Below, one piece after another: positions 22,165 through 29,048 of a stretch of 29,048 nucleotides of DNA. The notes beneath the pieces are model-generated. The model saw only the letters and a program-made list of their open reading frames with translations. It did not search any database and was not told where the DNA came from. How positions within the stretch are numbered: the stretch's first letter is position 1; each line of letters opens with the position of its first letter. The DNA is taken from NCBI GenBank assembly GCA_910584435.1, contig CAJUAP010000051.1:1-29048 (forward strand). The letters are read 5' to 3'. The translations under genes were made by a program, and so were the position numbers. This stretch comes from an uncultured Acetatifactor sp. (lineage in GTDB: Bacteria; Bacillota; Clostridia; Lachnospirales; Lachnospiraceae).

Positions 22165-24004
22165 GCTTTTCCTTATAAAACCGCTCCCTGCGTTCATCTT
22201 TCGCCAAATGGCTGAATAAAATACACCTTGATAATTCTTTTTCATCATTTAATTCCTTATCCACAGGGATGCCACTGCACTTTCGCTTGTCATAGTTCCA
22301 CCACCTGTCATAGATACTGCTGTATACCATTCCCATTCTGCGAAAGCACAGACATCCCTTCAATATTAAACTGTTATATGAATCCGCCCGATCATACTCC
22401 CCTATGTTCCCCCATGCACTTCCTATATTACTCATAACAAATTCATACATATTCCACACCCCCTCCCACAGCCCTGTCTCAATATACAAATGATAATATT
22501 CTTCCAGTCTGCTCATACAATCATGAAATTCTTCACTATTGCTATCCAATCCCTGCATCCGATTCACAATGCATGTTTGCTCTTCATTAGTCAAATATTT
22601 CTCTCCAGCTCTTAAAAATGCATGATATGGAAGTGTCAACTCCAATACTTCCAGCATCTGTTTACAATAAGTTTCCCGGCTTATCTCCCCCTTCCTCCAC
22701 CTTGACAGCAGCTCCTTATTCAATACAACCTGACGATTACATGGTATTTCCATGGATACCATTCCCCTGATGTGCTCCCTCAGTGCATCAGTCTCTTCCC
22801 AGCACCACTCATTTGCCTCACCCCGCAGCTGCCGCATCATTCTGTAGACTTCCGGACTACCTGTTACCAGTTCTATTCTGGTATATTCCCCTGGTAATCC
22901 AAGTCTTACTAAAAGCTCTCTCACAATTTTACTCTGAGGTCTTGTCTTACCCTGTTCCAATCTTTGCAACGTCTTTACATCACAGATACCGCTGCAAAGT
23001 TCCTTCCGATTCAGTCCAAGCATATTTCGGCGGATACGGATCACATCATTCAGGCAATATGCTCCTCTCATCACATAGAGATAGCAATCGTCCTCTGTTT
23101 CTTTTGGTATGCCCGTTTCCGCATAAATTTCCTCTAATGCCTGTTTCCATTCTTCCTTCTCCTGATATAATTCTTCCAGTGCTTTCGCCTTATTTGCCTG
23201 TCCCTGCTGCATCAATTCTTCCGAAATTCTATGCACAAACTTCATCGTCAGATCTAACAATTCCCACAGATAATACATCCTCTCGCATTCCCTTAATAAT
23301 TCAATTGCTTCACAGCAATACCGTAACAGCACGGCATTGTCCATAAGCTTACTGCTTTCTGCAGCACACCTGGAAAAGTAATACACTGTCTTGGGATATA
23401 TTTTTGCTCTGACAGCTCTGCTAAACTTTCCCTTTTCAACAAAATCCAGCACTTCCTGATAACGTGCACACCGTTCCCCCTCCTTGCGATAGTGCTCCGT
23501 TTCCAAAATTAAATTCAATTCCTTCACTGATAACGCCGTTTTACTTAACTGCACCACCCCTGCTTCGGGCACTGTTTTCTTTAATGCTTCCTCATAATAG
23601 GCAGACAGTTCTTCCCTGGTACATCCTTGGATACGTCTGATTTGTGCATGTATGACAAGATAAAATTGTTCCTCAATCCTGTCGTCCATACAATATCTTT
23701 TCCTGTACTTTTCCAACAGCTCCTCTGCCTTCTCTATTTCTCTGAACGTAATACAATGAAGGATATGCTGTCTATCCTCCCAGCATTCATAATCTTCACA
23801 ATTCAGCAAGTACACATAATCCTCATCAACCAATCCCAATCGTTCCAGCATAATATTTTGCAATCGCCTATCTGTTTTCCACTTACCATCCATCATATTT
23901 TCTACTACTCCCATACTGCAGAGTCCCCGGCAGAGCTTCCGTATGCTGATTCCCCTCTCTTTCCGTAATTCCTGCATAAAAACAACAAATTCCTCCGCTT
24001 CCAT
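22139..24004 (-). CDS. Large XRE/RRNPP-like transcriptional regulator with two HTH segments
   Basis: The 621-residue protein has an N-terminal XRE-like helix-turn-helix (about 9-57: QELRKERGISIRKLCRGLCS). A long helical region with TPR-like spacing (70-300) follows. A second, better XRE motif lies at about 320-372 (IRIRRNMLGLNRKELCSGIC, then TLQRLEQGKTRP), and the C-terminal 240 residues are again helical. An HTH joined to TPR-type repeats is the plan of RRNPP receptors (Rgg, PlcR, PrgX), which bind short peptides. The internal duplication (HTH plus helices twice) is unusual. GGAGGT lies 8 bases before the ATG. The partner is most likely the convergent peptide gene, and a target is the dyad at 21812-21849. 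Confidence 0.75.
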   Translation of the reverse strand: MEAEEFVVFMQELRKERGISIRKLCRGLCSMGVVENMMDGKWKTDRRLQNIMLERLGLVDEDYVYLLNCEDYECWEDRQHILHCITFREIEKAEELLEKYRKRYCMDDRIEEQFYLVIHAQIRRIQGCTREELSAYYEEALKKTVPEAGVVQLSKTALSVKELNLILETEHYRKEGERCARYQEVLDFVEKGKFSRAVRAKIYPKTVYYFSRCAAESSKLMDNAVLLRYCCEAIELLRECERMYYLWELLDLTMKFVHRISEELMQQGQANKAKALEELYQEKEEWKQALEEIYAETGIPKETEDDCYLYVMRGAYCLNDVIRIRRNMLGLNRKELCSGICDVKTLQRLEQGKTRPQSKIVRELLVRLGLPGEYTRIELVTGSPEVYRMMRQLRGEANEWCWEETDALREHIRGMVSMEIPCNRQVVLNKELLSRWRKGEISRETYCKQMLEVLELTLPYHAFLRAGEKYLTNEEQTCIVNRMQGLDSNSEEFHDCMSRLEEYYHLYIETGLWEGVWNMYEFVMSNIGSAWGNIGEYDRADSYNSLILKGCLCFRRMGMVYSSIYDRWWNYDKRKCSGIPVDKELNDEKELSRCILFSHLAKDERRERFYKEKLKIIRDRV

Positions 24005-24038
24005 CTTCTGTAACCTCCATATTCCTCATCCACAGTTC

Positions 24039-24068
24039 ATCCTATCCCACACCATCCCGTAACCTCAA
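24039..24068 (-). promoter_or_regulatory. Possible promoter of the regulator gene
   Basis: TTGAGG (24068-24063), an 18-base spacer and TAGGAT (24044-24039) on the minus strand lie between the rpoC terminator and the regulator start. Both boxes are only partial matches. Confidence 0.35.
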
Positions 24069-24084
24069 CACTTTCTTCTAAATT

Positions 24085-24156
24085 AAAAACGTGCCTGAAA
24101 ACTCATTTCTGCAAGCTATACACCACTCACTTCCTGGAAATTCGTTTTCAGACACG
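24085..24156 (-). terminator. Terminator of the rpoB-rpoC operon
   Basis: A 13-bp stem with one G-U pair (24144-24156 with 24090-24102) and a 41-base loop is followed on the minus strand by TTTTT. It lies about 50 bases after the rpoC stop. The loop is long, so efficiency is uncertain. Confidence 0.65.
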
Positions 24157-24204
24157 CCCTGACTATTCTGCTATTTTTATGACACAAAAGCTACAGAAGT
24201 CTGC

Positions 24205-27200
24205 CTATTCTATGATATCCCCTGCCGCAACCGTCTCCAATGCATCCTCTTCAGAATCCTCATCCTCCTCAAAGTCCTGCATATCCTCCGGATTTTCATC
24301 ATCCAGGTCGTCGATATCATCTGCCATTTCATCATCTATTTCATCCTGATCCATACCATCTGCCATATCATCATCTATTTCATCCAAATCTATATCATCC
24401 GAAAGATCCAGATCGGCTTCCTCGTCTGTCTCCGCGCCAATCCTGCACTTCTTTACAGATGCTCCCACTGCCTTCTCAGCGGAGCGGATAACTTCTTCCG
24501 CAGCAGCCGCTTCCTCGTCCGTATTCAGCCTGGTGCTGCGGTACCGCTTCATACCAGTACCCACAGGAATCAGCTTACCGATGATCACGTTCTCCTTCAA
24601 GCCAATCAGGTTATCCACCTTGCCCTTGATGGCAGCTTCCGTCAACACCTTTGTTGTCTCCTGGAAAGATGCTGCCGACAGGAAGGAATTGGTGGCAAGT
24701 GCAGCCTTCGTAATACCAAGCAGCACCTGCTTTCCATCTGCAGGCTCCTTGCCCTCCGCCAAAAGTACCTCATTCATGTCCTCATAATCCAGCACATCAA
24801 TCAAGGTTCCCGGCAGGAAATCGGAATCGCCATTTGCTTCAATCCTAACCTTTTTCAACATCTGGCGCACAATCACTTCAATATGCTTATCTGCAATATC
24901 CACGCCCTGCAGACGATACACCCTCTGCACCTCACGAAGCATGTAATCCTGCACTGCACGAATTCCTTTGATTTTCAGCAGATCGTGGGGATTGACACTT
25001 CCTTCGGTCAATTCATCACCGGCTTCCAATACCTGACCGTCCATCACCTTAATGCGGGAACCGTAAGGGATCAAATATGCCTTGGACTCTCCGGTTTCCT
25101 CATTGGTAATAATTACCTCTCGCTTTTTCTTGGTATCCCGCAGCTCTGCCTTGCCGCCGAACTCTGCAATGATTGCAAGTCCCTTAGGCTTCCTGGCCTC
25201 GAAAAGCTCTTCCACACGGGGAAGACCCTGGGTAATGTCATCACCGGCCACGCCGCCTGTGTGGAATGTTCTCATGGTCAGCTGGGTACCGGGTTCACCG
25301 ATGGACTGTGCCGCAATGATACCCACTGCCTCGCCCACTTGTACCGCCTCGCCGGTTGCCATATTTGCCCCGTAACATTTTGCACAGATTCCCACATGGG
25401 AACGGCAGGTCAGAATGGTACGAATCTTCACGGCCTCAATGGGCTCGCCTTTTTCATCCACACCCACACTCAATATCTTAGCAGCGCGGCTGGGGGTAAT
25501 CATATGGTTGTGCTTCACAATCATATTTCCGTCTTTATCGTAGATATCCTCGCAGGAATATCTTCCTGTAATTCTGTCCTTCAGTCCCTCGATGGTTTCC
25601 TTTCCGTCCATGAATGCTTTCACCACTATTCCGGGAATCTCCGTTTTCCCTTCGCTGCAGTCCACTTCACGGATACTAAGCTCCTGGGACACATCCACCA
25701 TTCTTCTTGTCAGATATCCGGAGTCTGCAGTACGCAATGCCGTATCGGACAGACCTTTCCGCGCACCATGGGCAGACATAAAATACTCCAGCACGTCCAG
25801 ACCTTCACGGAAGTTGGACTTAATAGGCAGTTCAATGGTACGTCCTGTAGTATCTGCCATCAATCCGCGCATACCGGCCAGCTGCTTAATCTGCTGGCTG
25901 GAACCACGGGCACCGGAATCCGCCATCATATAGATATTATTATACTTATCCAGACCTGACAAAAGTACCTCCGTCAGCTCCTTATCGGTCTCATTCCAGG
26001 TCTCCACAACGGCACGGTATCTCTCTTCTTCCGTGATTAAGCCCCTGCGGAAGTTCACGGAAATCTTATCCACCGTTGCCTGTGCCGCCTCCAGCATCTC
26101 AGGCTTCTTCGCGGGCACCGTCATGTCGGAAATGGACACGGTCATAGCCGCTCTCGTGGAATACTTGTAGCCTATGGACTTCACATCGTCCAAAACCTCC
26201 GCCGTCCGGGATGCTCCATGGGTATTGATCACCTTCTCAAGAATCCGCTTCAAGCCCTTCTTCTCCACATGGAAATCGACCTCCAGCTTCAGGAAATTCT
26301 CCGGTATGCTTCTATCCACAAAGCCCAGATCCTGGGGCAGAATCTCGTTGAAAATAAAGCGTCCCAGTGTGGACTCTACAATACCCGTCACCACTTCCCC
26401 TGCTGCATTTGTCTTAGACACGCGGACTTTAATCCGGGAATGCAGGGTACAAGCCTTATTCTCATAGGCAAGAATTGCCTCGTTGACATTCTTATAGTAA
26501 TTTCCTTCCCCGATGGCCCCCGGTCTCTCCTGGGTCAGATAGTAGATACCAAGCACCATATCCTGGGAAGGCACTGCAACAGGACCGCCGTCCGAAGGTT
26601 TCAGCAGGTTATTCGGCGACAGCAGCAGGAAACGGCACTCCGCCTGTGCTTCCACGGACAACGGAAGATGGACTGCCATCTGATCACCGTCAAAGTCCGC
26701 GTTAAACGCCGTACACACCAAAGGATGCAGCTTGATTGCCTTACCTTCTACCAGAATCGGCTCAAACGCCTGGATGCCCAGTCTGTGCAGTGTAGGGGCA
26801 CGGTTCAGCATTACGGGATGCTCCTTGATTACCTCTTCCAGCACATCCCACACCTGGGTGTCCATCTTATCCACTAATTTCTTGGCATTCTTAATGTTCT
26901 GGCTGATCTGCTTTGCCACCAGCTCCTTCATCACAAATGGTTTAAACAGCTCAATGGCCATTTCTTTCGGCAGACCGCACTGATATATCTTCAGCTCCGG
27001 CCCCACCACAATAACGGAACGGCCGGAATAATCCACACGCTTACCCAATAGATTCTGACGGAAGCGGCCGGATTTCCCCTTTAACATATCGGACAATGAC
27101 TTCAGCGCTCTGTTGCCGGGTCCTGTCACGGGACGGCCTCTTCTGCCATTGTCGATTAAGGCATCCACAGCCTCCTGCAGCATTCTCTTCTCATTGCGCA

Positions 27201-28068
27201 CGATAATGTCAGGCGCACCCAGTTCCAGCAGTCTCTTCAGACGATTATTTCTGTTGATGATCCTTCGATACAAATCATTCAAATCGGAAGTTGCAAAACG
27301 GCCGCCGTCCAGCTGCACCATGGGACGGATATCCGGCGGTATCACCGGAATCACATCCATAATCATCCAGTCAGGCTGATTGCCCGATTCCCGGAATGCC
27401 TCTATCACTTCCAATCTCTTGATAATACGGGCTCTCTTCTGCCCGGAGGAATCCTTCAAGCCTGCCTTCAGCTCCTCCGCATCCTTCTCCAAGTCAATGG
27501 CCTGGAGCAGCTCCTTAATCGCCTCCGCTCCCATGCCCACCCGGAACTTATTTCCATAGGTTTCTCTTGCGTCCTGATATTCCTTTTCGGAGAGAATCTG
27601 TTTATAATCAAGTCCTGTTTCACCTGCATCCAATACAATATAAGACGCAAAATAGAGTACCTTCTCCAGCACCCTGGGAGACAGATCCAGAATCAGACCC
27701 ATACGGCTGGGAATGCCCTTGAAGTACCAGATATGGGAGACCGGAGCCGCAAGCTCAATATGTCCCATACGCTCCCTTCGCACACTTGCTTTGGTAACTT
27801 CAACGCCACACCTGTCACAGACCACACCCTTATACCGGATTTTCTTATATTTACCGCAATGGCACTCCCAGTCCTTACTGGGGCCAAAGATTTTCTCACA
27901 GAACAATCCGTCCCTTTCAGGCTTCAATGTCCTATAGTTAATGGTTTCGGGCTTCATTACCTCACCATGAGACCACTCACGAATCTTATCAGGTGAAGCC
28001 AAACCAATCTTAATGGCATCAAATGTCATGGGCTGATAGGTTGTCGCTTCATTTTTTGTTTCTGCCAT
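24205..28068 (-). CDS. rpoC: DNA-directed RNA polymerase subunit beta'
   Basis: This is the largest catalytic subunit of RNA polymerase. Motifs seen: the N-terminal zinc ribbon CHCGKY...VCDRCGVEV (about 69-90), the lid/rudder region, the absolutely conserved active-site NADFDGDQMAVH (456-467; Asp458, 460 and 462 hold the catalytic magnesium), the second zinc cluster CRSHVGICAKCYG, and the trigger-loop region near TQLTMRTFHTGG. At 1287 residues it is longer than the usual 1150-1220 of the phylum. The excess is a C-terminal acidic tail of some 70 residues containing an in-frame repeat. AAGGGAG lies 9 bases before the ATG, and rpoB ends 26 bases upstream. Confidence 0.98.
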   Translation of the reverse strand: MAETKNEATTYQPMTFDAIKIGLASPDKIREWSHGEVMKPETINYRTLKPERDGLFCEKIFGPSKDWECHCGKYKKIRYKGVVCDRCGVEVTKASVRRERMGHIELAAPVSHIWYFKGIPSRMGLILDLSPRVLEKVLYFASYIVLDAGETGLDYKQILSEKEYQDARETYGNKFRVGMGAEAIKELLQAIDLEKDAEELKAGLKDSSGQKRARIIKRLEVIEAFRESGNQPDWMIMDVIPVIPPDIRPMVQLDGGRFATSDLNDLYRRIINRNNRLKRLLELGAPDIIVRNEKRMLQEAVDALIDNGRRGRPVTGPGNRALKSLSDMLKGKSGRFRQNLLGKRVDYSGRSVIVVGPELKIYQCGLPKEMAIELFKPFVMKELVAKQISQNIKNAKKLVDKMDTQVWDVLEEVIKEHPVMLNRAPTLHRLGIQAFEPILVEGKAIKLHPLVCTAFNADFDGDQMAVHLPLSVEAQAECRFLLLSPNNLLKPSDGGPVAVPSQDMVLGIYYLTQERPGAIGEGNYYKNVNEAILAYENKACTLHSRIKVRVSKTNAAGEVVTGIVESTLGRFIFNEILPQDLGFVDRSIPENFLKLEVDFHVEKKGLKRILEKVINTHGASRTAEVLDDVKSIGYKYSTRAAMTVSISDMTVPAKKPEMLEAAQATVDKISVNFRRGLITEEERYRAVVETWNETDKELTEVLLSGLDKYNNIYMMADSGARGSSQQIKQLAGMRGLMADTTGRTIELPIKSNFREGLDVLEYFMSAHGARKGLSDTALRTADSGYLTRRMVDVSQELSIREVDCSEGKTEIPGIVVKAFMDGKETIEGLKDRITGRYSCEDIYDKDGNMIVKHNHMITPSRAAKILSVGVDEKGEPIEAVKIRTILTCRSHVGICAKCYGANMATGEAVQVGEAVGIIAAQSIGEPGTQLTMRTFHTGGVAGDDITQGLPRVEELFEARKPKGLAIIAEFGGKAELRDTKKKREVIITNEETGESKAYLIPYGSRIKVMDGQVLEAGDELTEGSVNPHDLLKIKGIRAVQDYMLREVQRVYRLQGVDIADKHIEVIVRQMLKKVRIEANGDSDFLPGTLIDVLDYEDMNEVLLAEGKEPADGKQVLLGITKAALATNSFLSAASFQETTKVLTEAAIKGKVDNLIGLKENVIIGKLIPVGTGMKRYRSTRLNTDEEAAAAEEVIRSAEKAVGASVKKCRIGAETDEEADLDLSDDIDLDEIDDDMADGMDQDEIDDEMADDIDDLDDENPEDMQDFEEDEDSEEDALETVAAGDIIE
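24321..24398. repeat. In-frame 39-bp duplication in the rpoC acidic tail
   Basis: Two adjacent 39-base units (24321-24359 and 24360-24398) differ at few positions and encode 13-residue acidic blocks containing DEIDDxMAD. The copy number change keeps the reading frame. Confidence 0.8.
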
Positions 28069-28094
28069 TTTGGGAACTCCCTTCTACTTTTCTA

Positions 28095-29048
28095 TTAGAA
28101 TTCCTCTTCGAATCCTACTGCATCAATTTCAGGCTCCGCATCGTCATCATATACAACGTCATCAAAGTCTTCTTCCTCGTCCTCAGAGCTAATCAGTTCT
28201 TCGCTTTCCTCATCAAATTCCTGTGCCTGATATCCCATCTCTCCCAGGGAACCCTGATCGTAATCATCATACTTGCGGTCGTCTCCCATTTCATAACGAT
28301 AATCCATATCACCGTAATCGATGGATTCCACAATTTCAACTTCTGTCTGATCTTCCCGAAGCACCCGTACATCCAGTCCAAGCGCCTGCAGTTCCTTCAA
28401 CAGCACCTTGAAGGATTCCGGAATACCCGGTTCAGGGATATTGTCGCCCTTGATAATAGCTTCATAAGTTTTCACACGGCCTACCACATCATCGGATTTC
28501 ACCGTCAGAATCTCCTGCAGTGTGTAGGATGCGCCATATGCCTCCAAAGCCCACACTTCCATCTCTCCGAAACGCTGTCCGCCGAACTGTGCCTTACCGC
28601 CCAGGGGCTGCTGGGTCACCAGGGAATACGGTCCCGTGGAACGGGCATGTATTTTATCATCCACCAGATGATGGAGCTTCAGATAATGCATGTGTCCGAT
28701 GGTAACCGGACTGTCGAAATATTCTCCCGTCCTGCCGTCCCGCAGACGAACCTTGCCGTCACGGGAAATGGGAACGCCCTTCCACACCTCTCTGTGGTCT
28801 CTGTTCTCATACAGATACTCCATCACCTCCGGAAGCAGTTCTTCCTTATGCTTTGCCTCGAACTCCTCCCACTCCAGATTGACATAATCATTGGCCAAAT
28901 CCAGAGTATCCATAATATCATTCTCATTTGCACCGTCAAACACAGGCGTGGCCACATTGAATCCAAGCGCCCTGGCCGCCAGGGACAAATGAATCTCCAG
29001 CACCTGCCCGATGTTCATACGGGAAGGCACGCCCAGAGGATTCAGCAC
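28095..29048 (-). CDS. rpoB: DNA-directed RNA polymerase subunit beta, C-terminal part
   Basis: The frame is open from the right edge of the window, so only about the last 317 residues are present. They include NPLGVPSRMNIGQVLE, HLVDDKIHARSTGPYS, QQPLGGKAQFGGQRFGEMEVWALEAYGA and the ESFKVLLKELQALGLDV segment, all standard for the beta subunit clamp and its contact with beta'. An acidic extension of about 80 residues follows, rich in Asp and Glu, matching the acidic tail on RpoC. It lies 26 bases upstream of rpoC in the same operon. Confidence 0.97.
   Translation of the reverse strand: MLNPLGVPSRMNIGQVLEIHLSLAARALGFNVATPVFDGANENDIMDTLDLANDYVNLEWEEFEAKHKEELLPEVMEYLYENRDHREVWKGVPISRDGKVRLRDGRTGEYFDSPVTIGHMHYLKLHHLVDDKIHARSTGPYSLVTQQPLGGKAQFGGQRFGEMEVWALEAYGASYTLQEILTVKSDDVVGRVKTYEAIIKGDNIPEPGIPESFKVLLKELQALGLDVRVLREDQTEVEIVESIDYGDMDYRYEMGDDRKYDDYDQGSLGEMGYQAQEFDEESEELISSEDEEEDFDDVVYDDDAEPEIDAVGFEEEF

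Noticed and set aside
24883..25959. 358-codon plus-strand ORF opposite rpoC
   Set aside because: Antisense shadow of a conserved gene with Cys/His-rich random composition.

Overview
The window reads as chromosomal DNA from an anaerobic Firmicute, most likely a clostridial species close to the Lachnospiraceae. This is inferred from the rpoB/rpoC and str-operon proteins (acidic tails on RpoB and RpoC), strong AGGAGG-type ribosome binding sites, and BlaI/M56 and RRNPP-like regulator types common in that group. Almost every gene is on the minus strand, so the order of transcription runs from high to low coordinates.

Layout in order of transcription. (1) 29048-24205: the 3' part of rpoB, then complete rpoC, closed by a hairpin terminator. 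(2) 24004-21920: a 621-residue regulator with two XRE-type helix-turn-helix segments and a helical middle, converging on a plus-strand gene for a 72-residue exported small peptide. They share a bidirectional terminator that covers both stop codons. The pair resembles a peptide-pheromone/receptor (RRNPP-type) module. (3) 21812-21849: a 38-bp near-perfect dyad between two divergent promoters, one for the peptide gene and one for the operon below. (4) 21467-12218: a probable biosynthetic operon. It encodes a B12-binding-like radical SAM protein, two stand-alone adenylation enzymes, a free carrier protein, a carrier protein fused to a BtrH/C39-like domain, two further BtrH-like proteins, a GT32-type glycosyltransferase and a 38-codon ORF, ending at a terminator. 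(5) 11985-8755: rfbD (dTDP-4-dehydrorhamnose reductase) with its own promoter, a lipoprotein, and a polytopic membrane protein with a C-terminal J-domain. (6) 8209-5349: a BlaI-type repressor and an M56/BlaR1-like membrane metalloprotease behind a promoter with dyad operators. (7) 5203-288: rpsL, rpsG, fusA, tuf, with a strong promoter at each end of the unit. A terminator for a convergent plus-strand gene lies at the left edge.

Main interpretation. About 19 kb lies between rpoC and rpsL, which are usually adjacent or nearly so in Firmicutes. The core of it looks like a thiotemplated but non-modular assembly pathway. Adenylation enzymes would load carrier proteins, and BtrH-like papain-fold enzymes would transfer the acyl or aminoacyl groups, in the manner of butirosin side-chain transfer. 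Radical SAM and glycosyltransferase steps would complete the product. Expression is probably controlled by the adjacent peptide/regulator pair. The product cannot be predicted from sequence, and no phosphopantetheinyl transferase or exporter is visible here.

The intergenic regions are unusual: five hold distinct direct or tandem repeats (24-bp and 23-bp tail duplications at 46-bp spacing, a 30-bp x3 array, a 56-bp x3 array and an 8-bp x8 array). The radical SAM gene and the divergent promoter region are visibly more AT-rich than the genes on either side.
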